Numbered from the stretch's first letter, positions 43,163 to 51,665 are shown. The stretch is DNA of 64,000 bases from UBA4417 sp031550085 (GCA_031550085.1 JAVBOY010000018.1:51375-115374), one strand, 5' to 3'. Program-made: numbers and translations. The notes: generated by a model not told the origin, from the sequence alone.

Positions 43163-44110
43163 TTACGAAATACCTAAAAGTTTTTTTATCGAATCCAGTT
43201 CACGCTCCGATCGGAACGGAATGGTAACGGAACCTTTCCCTTTGCTATACCGCAATTCCACTCTCATCGAAAGTTTTTTACGCATTTGTTCCTGTAAACG
43301 GGAAATGGCTTGGGGAAGTTCTTCTTTTTTGTCCCGGACTTTTACTTCTTCTTCAGGGTTGGTCTCTTCGTCCGGTTGAATTTCCGGAGTTTCTTCTTGT
43401 TTGTTCGGTTCGGAAATTGCTTTTGCCAAGGCCTCGATTTCACGCACGGAAAGTCCGTTCAAAATAGCCAGACGGGCAATTTTCAACTGTTGTTCCTGAT
43501 TGTCGATGTTGATCAACGAACGGGCATGCCCCATAGACAAATCACCGTTTCTCAAAGCCACTTGAATCTCGGCCGGTAACTTTAGCAAACGCACATAATT
43601 CGAAATGGTTGCCCGGTTTTTGCCGACTTGTTTACTCAACTCATCCTGGGTAAGGTTGCACTCTTCCAATAAGCGGTTGTAACTGATGGCCACTTCGATG
43701 GCGTTGAGATCCTGGCGCTGGATATTTTCAATTAATGACCATGCCAGCATTTGCTCGTCGTTTGCTACGCGAATATATGCGGGAACTTCCGTTAACCCGG
43801 CCAATTTGGCAGCGCGCAAACGTCGTTCGCCTGAAATAAGCTGGTATTTATCATAACCCAATTTCCGGACGGTCAGGGGTTGGATGATTCCTTGTTCTTT
43901 GATGGAACTGGCAAGTTCCTGTAAAGCCACTTCTTCAAACTCGGAACGCGGTTGAAATGGATTGGTTTCAATCTTGTCAATGGGAATGCTTGCAACAGCC
44001 CCGGTTACATAATCTCCCGATATATCTTTGGATGTAATGTCGGTTTCCGGACTCGAAAGTATGGCAGAAAGACCGCGTCCCAGTGAATTTTTTTTATTTT
44101 GATTTGCCAT
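43163..44110 (-). CDS. parB: chromosome partitioning protein ParB
   Basis: ParB loads at parS sites, spreads as a CTP-dependent clamp and is moved by ParA. From ATG 44110 the 315-residue protein begins with Lys/Asn and has GRGLSAIL at 11-18. The CTP-binding SGERRLRAAKLAGL has GERR at 94-97, and an HTH follows (LTQDELSKQVGKNRATISNYVRLL). After an acidic linker comes the dimerisation end (QAISRLQEQMRKKLSMRVELRYSKGKGSVTIPF). An upstream in-frame start at 44191 would add 27 non-family residues. No canonical parS 16-mer was found in this window. Confidence 0.95.
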   Translation of the reverse strand: MANQNKKNSLGRGLSAILSSPETDITSKDISGDYVTGAVASIPIDKIETNPFQPRSEFEEVALQELASSIKEQGIIQPLTVRKLGYDKYQLISGERRLRAAKLAGLTEVPAYIRVANDEQMLAWSLIENIQRQDLNAIEVAISYNRLLEECNLTQDELSKQVGKNRATISNYVRLLKLPAEIQVALRNGDLSMGHARSLINIDNQEQQLKIARLAILNGLSVREIEALAKAISEPNKQEETPEIQPDEETNPEEEVKVRDKKEELPQAISRLQEQMRKKLSMRVELRYSKGKGSVTIPFRSERELDSIKKLLGIS

Positions 44111-44204
44111 GGTGCAACAGGGTGTTATATTTAATGGTAATGAAGTGACTTGAGATACCCGATAACGATCAGAACAAACTCCTTGTTCCAATGTTTCAAA
44201 AAAA

Positions 44205-45014
44205 TTAGTCCAGGTTGGTAATCTCTTTGTCGGCTCGTTTTAGCAACGTTAAATCGTTTTTTTGAAGTATTTCGCGGGCCAGATTCAGGTAATTAACAGC
44301 CCCGGCACTGTTGATGTCGTGCATCAAAATGGTTTCTCCGAAACTGGGAGCCTCCCCCAAACGGGTATTCCGTGCGATCAGTGTTTGGAAAACCATGTCC
44401 TGGAAGTGCGTTTTTACTTCTTCGACTACCTGGTTGGCCAAGCGAATCCGCTTGTCATACATGGTAAGAAGAATCCCTTCGATGTCCAACTTCGGATTTA
44501 AACGCGACTGAACTATTTTTATCGTGTTCAGCAATTTTCCCAAGCCTTCCAAGGCAAAATACTCGCACTGAACGGGAATGATCACCGAGTCGGCAGCAGC
44601 CAACGCATTGACGGTAACCAAGCCCAACGACGGAGAACAGTCGATCAATACAAAATCATACTTTTCGCGCAACTTATCCAACGTATTTTTCATCATGAAC
44701 TCGCGATTCGGTAGGTTGATCATCTCGATTTCGGCTCCGACCAGGTCGATATGTGCCGGAATCAAATCCAGGTTCGGCGTAGCGGTATTCAGTACAATGT
44801 TGTTCGGGTCGACCTCTTCAATGATGCATTCGTAAATGCTTGTTTTAATGTTTTTAGGATCAAATCCGACGCCGGATGTGGCATTGGCCTGCGGGTCTGC
44901 ATCAATAAGCAAGGTTTTTCGCTCCAATACGGCCAAGGCTGCCCCCAAGTTTATTGCTGACGTTGTTTTTCCGACTCCACCTTTTTGATTGGCAATGGTG
45001 ATAACTTTACCCAT
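44205..45014 (-). CDS. parA: chromosome partitioning ATPase ParA (Soj)
   Basis: The 269-residue ParA/Soj-type ATPase has the deviant Walker A KGGVGKTT at residues 11-18 with the signature lysine K11. LLIDADPQANAT (A' box) and FVLIDCSPSLGLVTVNAL (Walker B) are present. It dimerises on ATP and binds the nucleoid to position ParB-parS complexes. parB starts 94 bp downstream. The short N-terminus without an HTH marks the chromosomal (Soj) type. Confidence 0.96.
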   Translation of the reverse strand: MGKVITIANQKGGVGKTTSAINLGAALAVLERKTLLIDADPQANATSGVGFDPKNIKTSIYECIIEEVDPNNIVLNTATPNLDLIPAHIDLVGAEIEMINLPNREFMMKNTLDKLREKYDFVLIDCSPSLGLVTVNALAAADSVIIPVQCEYFALEGLGKLLNTIKIVQSRLNPKLDIEGILLTMYDKRIRLANQVVEEVKTHFQDMVFQTLIARNTRLGEAPSFGETILMHDINSAGAVNYLNLAREILQKNDLTLLKRADKEITNLD

Positions 45015-45086
45015 TTTTCACTTGATTAAAATTGATGTACTGGCTCTATTTACCAGGTAAATAGACGAAACAGACGAAAAACGCCC

Positions 45087-45104
45087 TTACCTTTGCAAAG
45101 GTAA
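45087..45104. promoter_or_regulatory. 18-bp perfect palindrome with opposed -7 boxes upstream of parA
   Basis: TTACCTTTGCAAAGGTAA reads the same on both strands and places a TACCTTTG box on each. The minus-strand copy (45096-45103) lies 81 bp before the parA ATG and may be its promoter. The plus-strand copy has no gene to serve. It may be an operator instead of, or as well as, a promoter. Confidence 0.5.
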
Positions 45105-45210
45105 GAGAAACCGTTTTTGCAGACTACTTTTTACAAAAGTTTAAATAAAATAAATTTCTTCTTTTCAAGAATGGCGCATGAACCCAGACCCCTTGAATGT
45201 AAGGGACCGG

Positions 45211-45576
45211 CTACTTGATCATTTCATCAAATCCTTTTTCAAACTCGTCCATCTCGGAGTCAGATGCCGGCGCATCGTAGAACCTTTCGGGCGGTACCAC
45301 GCCGGTTTCGATAAAACTGATTGAATCCTGGAGACTGGTAACAAACTTTTCAAAATCTTCGCGATACAGGAAGAGCTTGTGCTTTTCGTAGTAAAATTTT
45401 CCAAGATTGTTGTCAAATCGACGTTTGCTCTCCGTAACGGTCAAATACAATTGCTCGTCGCGTGTGCGTTTTACATCAAAAAAGTACGTTCTTTTTCCGG
45501 CTTTGATGGAGCGTGAAAATACGTCTTCCTTTTCCCGATTGTCCGTGCGGTCTAATTCTTCCATTTTGTCTTGCAT
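45211..45576 (-). CDS. DUF3276 / PUR-family nucleic acid-binding protein
   Basis: This 121-residue protein matches the short bacterial PUR-alpha-like family (DUF3276): VFSRSIKAGKRTYFFDVKRTRDEQLYLTVTESKRR, then FYYEKHKLFLYREDFEKF, and an acidic tail (DSEMDEFEKGFDEMI). Such proteins bind single-stranded DNA or RNA. The ATG at 45576 is listed; 45564 is also possible. It has its own strong promoter and is on the same strand as parA, 196 bp upstream of it. Confidence 0.88.
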   Translation of the reverse strand: MQDKMEELDRTDNREKEDVFSRSIKAGKRTYFFDVKRTRDEQLYLTVTESKRRFDNNLGKFYYEKHKLFLYREDFEKFVTSLQDSISFIETGVVPPERFYDAPASDSEMDEFEKGFDEMIK

Positions 45577-45607
45577 AAAATACAATTGCTTATGATCTGT
45601 TTAGGGG

Positions 45608-45639
45608 CAAAAGTAAAAATATTCTGGAATATTGGCAAA
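45608..45639 (-). promoter_or_regulatory. promoter of the DUF3276 gene (TTTG-N20-TACTTTTG)
   Basis: On the minus strand TTTG (45636-45639) and TACTTTTG (45608-45615) are 20 bp apart, a full Bacteroidota promoter. Transcription would start about 27 bases before the ATG at 45576. Confidence 0.8.
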
Positions 45640-45651
45640 ATTTCGGAAATG

Positions 45652-46539
45652 CTACCACGATTTGTTCTTTTTCAACGTAAATACACGGGAAATGTTGAAT
45701 CCGAAGAAGAAGGAGCCCGTTTCCGGAACGGAGAAAGTGCCGGGGATAAACGATTGGGCGATGGCGCCCATCGAATTGGTGACAAATAATTGGAAAACAT
45801 GCCCTCCGGTTTCCAAATCGAGGCCCACCGAAAACGAGTTGTAATGCTTCCAGTGGATTTGATCCGGAAACACATAATGATATTCCGCATTTACGGAAGC
45901 CCGTTTCGAAAACTTCATCCGTCCCCCGAATCCCAACGCAAAAATATCGTTATGATCTGCTTCGGTTTGCACATAATTTTTGTGAACCATTTCGGGCATC
46001 AGTTGCAGCGTCAGGTTTTTTGAAAATTTCCGGGCAACCAGAATTTGATACGCATACGACAGGCGGTTTACAAACGGGTAGCTGACGCTGGTATCTTTCC
46101 AGGGCAACGTTTCCACCGCAGCGCTTGCAAACAGTGACACGCTGAGCGGAATGTTCCGTTTGCCGGTTTGCTGTTCCAGCAGTTTATATTTCGCCGAAAT
46201 ATCCCAGGTATTTTCAAAAGCGCTTAAACCATAGCCCACGGCTAGGCGCGAGTTGATCCCGTAGTCGAATCCGATCCTTACATACGCTTCTTTCAATCCG
46301 AATAAGTTTTCGTATCCCGAATTCAGCGCTCCGAAATGGTGCGAAATCACGAAATTCAAATCGCCGTTATGTGGATTTTCGATAGATTGCCCGATCACCA
46401 CCCGGCTGCTTTTAAAAGCGGCTGTAGCTTTGGCCGTTTCACCATCGGGATTGGATATTGCATTCAGTAAATCCTGCGAAAAGCAGGATCCGTTTAAAAG
46501 CAGCAATAGAAATACGAAAAAGGGAGTAAAAAACTTCAT
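45652..46539 (-). CDS. DUF5777 family outer-membrane beta-barrel protein
   Basis: The 295-residue protein has a signal peptide (MKFFTPFFVFLLLLLNGSCFSQ). The DUF5777 barrel has the start SSRVVIGQSIENPHNGDLNFVISHHFG, then YVRIGFDYGINSRLAVGYGLS and late strands GGRMKFSKRASVNAEYHYVFP. The family is a small outer-membrane barrel of unknown function. It is the last gene of a three-gene unit with an OB-fold protein and a cytochrome c-type lipoprotein. Confidence 0.85.
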   Translation of the reverse strand: MKFFTPFFVFLLLLLNGSCFSQDLLNAISNPDGETAKATAAFKSSRVVIGQSIENPHNGDLNFVISHHFGALNSGYENLFGLKEAYVRIGFDYGINSRLAVGYGLSAFENTWDISAKYKLLEQQTGKRNIPLSVSLFASAAVETLPWKDTSVSYPFVNRLSYAYQILVARKFSKNLTLQLMPEMVHKNYVQTEADHNDIFALGFGGRMKFSKRASVNAEYHYVFPDQIHWKHYNSFSVGLDLETGGHVFQLFVTNSMGAIAQSFIPGTFSVPETGSFFFGFNISRVFTLKKNKSW

Positions 46540-46601
46540 ATAAAAAACAATTTAAATCGAAGAAATAATAGAAAAAAATCGATGATACCGGCTGGAAAAA
46601 G

Positions 46602-47045
46602 TTACTTCGTTTGCAGGGAACCGTGCTCCAAAATCACATCGGTTTCATTATACCCGGCACAAAAGCCTTTCACCTTCACAGAATCACCGGGTTTGAGCTG
46701 ATCGACCGCTTCAAAATATTTTTTGAGTAAATCGCAACGAACCCCTTCGTCGCCGAACATTCCTTCCTGGAACGAAAACACCACCACCCGGGTGCTGTCG
46801 GTTTTTTCAATGGCTTTGGGAATACCGGTAATTGCGACCATTTTTCCGTTGTACTTGGCTGTTGCCGCCGTTTTATCTGTAGTAAACTCAGTGTACAATT
46901 GCGCCGCACTCAGCGAAAAATCAGGAGAAAGCTTGTCGTAATTAGGCTGTGGCTTGTTAATATAGAAAAAATAAACCGCTACCACAATAAGGGCTGCCAC
47001 TACAAGGCTCCAGATGGCCACCATTCCGAATTTCATTTTTTTCAT
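46602..47045 (-). CDS. membrane-anchored OB-fold (tRNA_anti-like) protein
   Basis: The 147-residue protein has an N-terminal transmembrane or signal segment (residues 8-29, VAIWSLVVAALIVVAVYFFYI). A periplasmic OB-fold of the tRNA_anti-like type follows: LYTEFTTDKTAATAKYNGKMVAITG, then GDSVKVKGFCAGYNETDVILEHGSL. Despite the family name these proteins are not tRNA-binding in any proven way. It lies between the cytochrome c lipoprotein and DUF5777 genes, and the same trio order suggests a joint envelope function. Confidence 0.8.
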   Translation of the reverse strand: MKKMKFGMVAIWSLVVAALIVVAVYFFYINKPQPNYDKLSPDFSLSAAQLYTEFTTDKTAATAKYNGKMVAITGIPKAIEKTDSTRVVVFSFQEGMFGDEGVRCDLLKKYFEAVDQLKPGDSVKVKGFCAGYNETDVILEHGSLQTK

Positions 47046-47139
47046 GATTGATCTATTTTAAAAATGTTCGTAGATTCTTTTTGTAGGATTCCAAAACAAA
47101 CGAAGGTCCATAAACCAAATCCGGATTTGCCATTCGGAT

Positions 47140-47514
47140 TTACTGCGGCATTCCCAATTCGACCCATTTCCCGATTTGTGCGCGGCTACATTCCGGCAAC
47201 TGGTTGGCTCCTTGCGGCATAGGCGGCACCGAGGGATCGTAATTGATTACTTTTACCAACAGCCCGGCAGCCGCATACAGCGATAAATCGTTGTAGTTGT
47301 CCAATATGACGCCGCCCTCAGGAGCGGAACTATTGTGGCAACTGTTGCAATTTGCCGAAATAATGCCTTTAACCGGCGAGTCATAAGTAACATGAATTGT
47401 ATCGCAAATTTGTTCGGAATACAATTCTTCCTCACTATTGTATGCACAACCCGTTAATAATAAGAATGCTAAAAAAAGCAATTTTGAAAAGAGACTTGTA
47501 AATAGCTGTTTCAT
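47140..47514 (-). CDS. cytochrome c-type lipoprotein
   Basis: From ATG 47514 the 124-residue protein has a lipoprotein signal (KLLFLAFLLLTGC, Cys23). A single haem-c attachment site, C56-N-S-C59-H60, is followed by a possible axial ligand M99 in VPPMPQG. The end (QIGKWVELGMPQ) matches small c-type cytochrome domains. It should sit in the periplasm or on the outer membrane and transfer electrons. An ATG at 47535 would place the signal less well. A promoter box lies 42 bp upstream, making it the first gene of the unit. Confidence 0.85.
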   Translation of the reverse strand: MKQLFTSLFSKLLFLAFLLLTGCAYNSEEELYSEQICDTIHVTYDSPVKGIISANCNSCHNSSAPEGGVILDNYNDLSLYAAAGLLVKVINYDPSVPPMPQGANQLPECSRAQIGKWVELGMPQ

Positions 47515-47555
47515 ACGTCCATTTTTAAGGATCATCGATGTTTGGAAAACTTTTT

Positions 47556-47563
47556 CAAAAGTA
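47556..47563 (-). promoter_or_regulatory. -7 promoter element for the cytochrome/OB-fold/DUF5777 operon
   Basis: TACTTTTG on the minus strand fits TAnnTTTG. The transcript start would be about 37 bases before the ATG at 47514. Confidence 0.55.
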
Positions 47564-47635
47564 GCATAAAAAACTATATTTTTATACAGGACTTAAATTT
47601 TCTTAAAAAGATTTGAAACACCCCCCTTCTCAAGA

Positions 47636-47669
47636 TTTGTAGCAAAACCGAAACTTTGACCTATCTTTG
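47636..47669 (+). promoter_or_regulatory. promoter of the acetate transporter gene (TTTG-N22-TATCTTTG)
   Basis: TATCTTTG at 47662-47669 matches TAnnTTTG. TTTG at 47636-47639 is 22 bp upstream, slightly longer than usual. The gene starts 66 bp downstream. Confidence 0.6.
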
Positions 47670-47735
47670 CGCCGCCAATTTCAAGGCGATTCGATAATTA
47701 TTTACTAATCAAAATTTTATAAAAAACCGAACAAA

Positions 47736-48293
47736 ATGGAACAAAAAATTGCTAATCCCGCTCCGTTAGGGTTGATGGGCTTTGCCATGACAACGATTTT
47801 ATTAAACATCCACAACATGGGATTTTTCTCGGTAAATGCCGTCATTCTTTCGATGGGGATTTTTTACGGCGGCATTTCGCAAGTAATTGCCGGCATTATG
47901 GAATTCAAAAAAGGAAACACCTTTGGAGCAACGGCATTTACATCCTACGGATTTTTCTGGCTTAGTTTGGTTGCCATTTGGCTGTTGCCCGATATGGGCG
48001 CTTCCAAAGCCATTGCACCCGATCCGGCGTTTATGGGATGGTATTTGTTTATCTGGGGACTTTTCTCATTTTTCATGTGGATCGGCACTTGGGGCGGGAG
48101 CCGTGTGTTGCAGTTTGTATTCGGCTCGTTGGTCGTTTTGTTTGTACTGTTGGCTGTTCACAATTGGACGGAATCCCATGCCATCGGCATTGCTGCCGGG
48201 TGTGTTGGCGTGATTTGCGGAGCCAGCGCATTTTACCTTTCTATGGCCGAGTTGTTGGAAGCTGCACGGGGAAAAAAGATTTTGCCGTTCTAA
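47736..48293 (+). CDS. satP: acetate/succinate transporter, GPR1/FUN34/YaaH (SatP) family
   Basis: The 185-residue protein carries the family motif NPAPLGLMGFAMTTILLNIHN at its N-terminus and has six hydrophobic segments, as in SatP, a hexameric channel-like transporter for acetate and succinate in the inner membrane. The GNTFGATAFTSYGFFWLS stretch is also typical. It is a single-gene unit with its own promoter and a terminator 63 bp after the stop. Confidence 0.93.
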   Translation: MEQKIANPAPLGLMGFAMTTILLNIHNMGFFSVNAVILSMGIFYGGISQVIAGIMEFKKGNTFGATAFTSYGFFWLSLVAIWLLPDMGASKAIAPDPAFMGWYLFIWGLFSFFMWIGTWGGSRVLQFVFGSLVVLFVLLAVHNWTESHAIGIAAGCVGVICGASAFYLSMAELLEAARGKKILPF

Positions 48294-48356
48294 AAACACA
48301 TGCCGGAATGATCCGATGAAAAAAGGGCCGTAAGGCTTCATTTATAGTGTAATTCG

Positions 48357-48395
48357 AAAAAGGTTTATTGAGAACTATTTCAATAAGCCTTTTTT
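48357..48395 (+). terminator. intrinsic terminator of satP
   Basis: 14-bp arms (48357-48370 with 48381-48394, one G-T pair) enclose a 10-base loop and end in a T run. Confidence 0.85.
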
Positions 48396-48480
48396 ATTTC
48401 CTGCAATTTTCCAAGACAAAATTTTCATCTTGTTGCAGAATTTTCTACAAGACAAATAACAAAAATTCGGATTCAGATAT

Positions 48481-48488
48481 TATCTTTG
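48481..48488 (+). promoter_or_regulatory. -7 promoter element for katA
   Basis: TATCTTTG fits TAnnTTTG, 89 bp upstream of the katA ATG. No obvious operator repeat was seen around it. Confidence 0.55.
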
Positions 48489-48577
48489 TGAAGAAACAGA
48501 TTGTTGAATTTTTGTTTGTATATCCGAAGTATTCTGAAGCTATCAACTCATAAAATATCACTCAAAATCACACGAAC

Positions 48578-50083
48578 ATGGAAAAAAAGAAACAAATTCT
48601 AACCACAAACCAAGGGAATCCTGTGTCCAATGACCAGGCATCCATCACTACAGGAAACCCCTCTTATACATTGGTTTCCGATGTCCATTTAATCGAAAAA
48701 CTGGCTCATTTCGACCGGGAACGAATTCCCGAGCGGGTCGTACATGCCAAAGGGGCAGGCGCTCACGGTTACTTTGAAGTGACACACGATGTAACAAAAT
48801 ACACCCGGGCCGCTTTTCTTTCGGAAATAGGGAAAAAGACCGATGTCTTTGTCCGTTTTTCTACAGTGGGTGGTGAAAAGGGTTCGCCCGATTCGGCACG
48901 GGATCCCCGCGGTTTTGCCGTAAAATTTTACACGGAAGAGGGCAATTACGATATGGTGGGGAATAATACACCTACGTTTTTTATCCGCGATGCCATTAAA
49001 TTCCCGGATTTCATTCATACCCAAAAGAAAAATCCTGCAACCAACCTACCCGATCCCGATGCTTTTTGGGATTTTCTGTCGTTGACTCCCGAAAGTATAC
49101 ACCAGGTAACCATTCTGTTTTCCGACCGGGGAACTCCGGCAAACTACCGCCAAATGCATGGTTTTACAAGCCATACCTTTATGTGGTACAATGCAAAGGG
49201 GGAATATTTCTGGATCAAACTGCATTTCAAAACAGCACAAGGCATTAAAAACCTGACTTTGGCAGAATCCGTTGCGTTGGCAGGATCTGATCCCGACCAT
49301 GCCACCCGTGATCTGCATGAAAATATTGCCCAAGGAAATTTCCCCTCCTGGAATGTTTATGTACAAATTATGACTCCCGAGCAAGCCAAATCGTATAAGT
49401 TCGATCCCTTTGATTTGACTAAAGTTTGGTATCAAAGCGACTTTCCGCTGATTCCGTTTGGCAGGATGGTATTGAATAAAAATCCCGAAAACTATTTTGC
49501 AGAGGTGGAACAATCCGCTTTTTCCCCGGCAAACCTGGTTCCCGGAATTTGGATTTCGCCCGACAAAATGTTGCAAGGCCGCTTGTTTAGCTATGCCGAT
49601 ACGCACAGGCACCGCTTGGGTACCAACTTTCATATGATCCCGATCAATGCCGCCAAAAATGCAAACCCCCATACTTACCAACGCGATGGTTTTATGAATA
49701 TGGGACAAGCTTCGGCGCCCAATTATTACCCGAACACGTTCAACGGCGCCGAACCTTCGGAATCGTTTGCTCCTCCGGCATTGGATGTTGTCGGCATGGC
49801 TGCCCGCCATGAATTTGAACTTTCGGATATCGATTTTGTACAGGCAGGGGAACTTTACAGCCGTGTCATGACCGATTACGACCGGAATAATTTGGTGAAA
49901 AACATTGTTTCCCACTTAAAAAATGCCCAACTGCGGTTACAAAAAAGACAAACGGCCTTGTTTTACAAAGCGCATCCCGATTACGGAACCCAAATCGCTG
50001 CTTTGTTGGGGCTTGATGTGGATGAAGTCGAACAACTGGCTAATATGTCGCAGGAAGAAAGGATAAAGAATACCTTAGCCTAA
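48578..50083 (+). CDS. katA: catalase (monofunctional haem catalase)
   Basis: Catalase breaks hydrogen peroxide into water and oxygen. The 501-residue small-subunit clade protein has the catalytic His H56 in RVVHAKGAGAHGYFEVT. The conserved VRFSTVGGEKGSPDSARDPRG and NNTPTFFIRDAIKFPDFIH are present, and the proximal haem ligand is Y339 in RLFSYADTHRHRLG. It is a single-gene unit ended by the hairpin at 50102. Together with bcp it shows defence against peroxide. Confidence 0.97.
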   Translation: MEKKKQILTTNQGNPVSNDQASITTGNPSYTLVSDVHLIEKLAHFDRERIPERVVHAKGAGAHGYFEVTHDVTKYTRAAFLSEIGKKTDVFVRFSTVGGEKGSPDSARDPRGFAVKFYTEEGNYDMVGNNTPTFFIRDAIKFPDFIHTQKKNPATNLPDPDAFWDFLSLTPESIHQVTILFSDRGTPANYRQMHGFTSHTFMWYNAKGEYFWIKLHFKTAQGIKNLTLAESVALAGSDPDHATRDLHENIAQGNFPSWNVYVQIMTPEQAKSYKFDPFDLTKVWYQSDFPLIPFGRMVLNKNPENYFAEVEQSAFSPANLVPGIWISPDKMLQGRLFSYADTHRHRLGTNFHMIPINAAKNANPHTYQRDGFMNMGQASAPNYYPNTFNGAEPSESFAPPALDVVGMAARHEFELSDIDFVQAGELYSRVMTDYDRNNLVKNIVSHLKNAQLRLQKRQTALFYKAHPDYGTQIAALLGLDVDEVEQLANMSQEERIKNTLA

Positions 50084-50101
50084 GCATCGCATTTTCTTTT
50101 T

Positions 50102-50138
50102 CAAGCGCATAAAGTACATCGAGAACTTTATGCGCTTG
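50102..50138. terminator. bidirectional intrinsic terminator after katA
   Basis: A 14-bp perfect repeat (50102-50115 with 50125-50138) has the core AAGCGCAT and a 9-base loop. It lies between katA and the convergent bactofilin gene. Confidence 0.87.
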
Positions 50139-50223
50139 TATTTTGGATTAGCACATTGGTAAAGGAAGAGGATTCTGCCGGGACAATGAATGCTTTGAAC
50201 TTTTTCGATTTTGGCCGGGCAAT

Positions 50224-50601
50224 TTACTTGCCTGTCGGTTCTGTGGGAAGTTCTTCCGGCGAAACCTTGCACATGCCTGTAAACTGCGCGCCCAACTCAA
50301 CGGACAATTTTATGGTTGCAAGATCTCCGATAATGCACGCATTGCTTTTTAACGTGATGTTTTCGGATGCCGTAACATTTCCTTTTATTTTCCCTGCCAC
50401 ATCCGCTGCTTTACAATAGACATTTCCCTCTATTTCTCCGGAATTTCCCACCAAAACCCGGCCGGTGGATTGGATATTCCCGGTAATTTTACCATCTACC
50501 CGGATATCACTGGTAAGTTGAATGTTTCCGATAATTTCGGTTCCGTTGCCGATTAAATTCACGGAAGAAGTTTCGATAACAGGAGTGGTGTTTTTTGACA
50601 T
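50224..50601 (-). CDS. bactofilin family cytoskeletal protein
   Basis: The 125-residue protein is a single bactofilin domain. It is made of short repeating beta-turns rich in Gly, Val and Ile (TEIIGNIQLTSDIRVDGKITGNIQS, EIEGNVYCKAADVAGKIKGNVTAS, NACIIGDLATIKLSV) that form a right-handed beta-helix and polymerise without nucleotide. Bactofilins scaffold wall or polarity functions. The N-terminal tail starts MSKNTTPVIETS and has no membrane segment. Leader length from the TATATTTG box is about 16 bases. Confidence 0.92.
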   Translation of the reverse strand: MSKNTTPVIETSSVNLIGNGTEIIGNIQLTSDIRVDGKITGNIQSTGRVLVGNSGEIEGNVYCKAADVAGKIKGNVTASENITLKSNACIIGDLATIKLSVELGAQFTGMCKVSPEELPTEPTGK

Positions 50602-50621
50602 GGGGGAAATATTTTATCAGG

Positions 50622-50629
50622 CAAATATA
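50622..50629 (-). promoter_or_regulatory. -7 promoter element for the bactofilin gene
   Basis: TATATTTG on the minus strand fits TAnnTTTG, 20 bp before the ATG at 50601. Confidence 0.55.
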
Positions 50630-50824
50630 AAAAAATAGTTTCAAAAAGGGCAATAAATAAGGGTAAAATCAAGACAAGAAAATTATTAAAAATTCTTTAA
50701 ATCAACGAAATATAAACCATTGAAGACTTTGAACGAACGAAATTTATCCTTTTGAAAGATTGCCTGATTTTTTGGCCAATGAATGAAATTGTTTCCTGCA
50801 AAAATTTGATTTCCAGTTTTTTTA

Positions 50825-50832
50825 TATATTTG
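50825..50832 (+). promoter_or_regulatory. -7 promoter element for the gene at 50855
   Basis: TATATTTG fits TAnnTTTG, 22 bp before the ATG. A TTTG at 50805 lies 16 bp upstream, shorter than usual spacing. Confidence 0.5.
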
Positions 50833-50854
50833 CTTAAACCAAAAACCTTGTAAA

Positions 50855-51562
50855 ATGGGGAATTATTATACCATTGGCCTTGTCATTATCGGCGCGGTGC
50901 TGTTACTCACGATGGGAGGATTTGTCTTCAGCGAAAAATTCCGGAAAGATGTAACGGCTTCCGAAGGCGAAGCCTCCTTTTTTGGCATGTTGAGCGTAAA
51001 AGGAGTGATCATTGTTTTGTTGATCGGAATCTTTGTTGCGGCCATGGTTCTGATCATCAAGTATGGGACTCCCAGTGAGACGGGGTTGCAAAACTGCGAA
51101 AACTGCACGCCTGCGATCGAAATAAACGATCTCAATGCAAAAGTCTGCTTCAATAACAAAATCTGTATTGAAGCCAAGCCGTTGTTAAGAGTGTTTCATA
51201 CCGGGAACATTACCTGGGTAAAACGGAAATACGAAATCGAAAACTCGAAGCTCTATTACCAAATCGATACTGTGCGCTTTATCCAGCTGGAACAAGGAAA
51301 CTCATACGAGTTTTCCGTACGTTTCGGAGAGGAAAATGAGAACGGGGATGTTCTATGGCAGAAAGAGCCTAAACTGTTTTACAAAACGCCCAATGCGGAA
51401 ATTACCGATGTCGCAAGGTTTATGGATATCGGAGATCTCTCCTGGAAAAGAAAGTATAAGGTGTTGATGACGTTGGGACAGCCCGACATGAATCTTGAAA
51501 AGGTAGAAAAAATGCATATCATCCTTTCCGTTGCCGATGTGAAATTGGAAAACGCCAAGTGA
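50855..51562 (+). CDS. hypothetical protein with two transmembrane helices
   Basis: The 235-residue protein has two hydrophobic segments (about residues 6-25 and 50-69) separated by a charged loop (KFRKDVTASEGEASFFG). A soluble domain of about 160 residues follows. It begins with a CxxC pair (NCENCTP) and two more cysteines (KVCFNNKICIE), then turns beta-rich (FHTGNITWVKRKYEIENSKLYYQID). The cysteines suggest disulfides or a metal site if the domain is periplasmic. The family is not recognised. It has its own promoter and no partner on either side. Confidence 0.7.
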   Translation: MGNYYTIGLVIIGAVLLLTMGGFVFSEKFRKDVTASEGEASFFGMLSVKGVIIVLLIGIFVAAMVLIIKYGTPSETGLQNCENCTPAIEINDLNAKVCFNNKICIEAKPLLRVFHTGNITWVKRKYEIENSKLYYQIDTVRFIQLEQGNSYEFSVRFGEENENGDVLWQKEPKLFYKTPNAEITDVARFMDIGDLSWKRKYKVLMTLGQPDMNLEKVEKMHIILSVADVKLENAK

Positions 51563-51665
51563 GAAAATTTTTGCAGAAAAAAACCGTTTTGAATTTCGGA
51601 TTAAGTGAAAATCGTACTTAAATCGAAACAGTAAGGAATTAACAATCAGAATCAAAAAATCAGGA

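Noticed and set aside
44160..44196. Possible parS site near parB (GTTCCAATGTTTCA-like)
   Set aside because: It lacks the central CACGTG-type symmetry of known parS sites.
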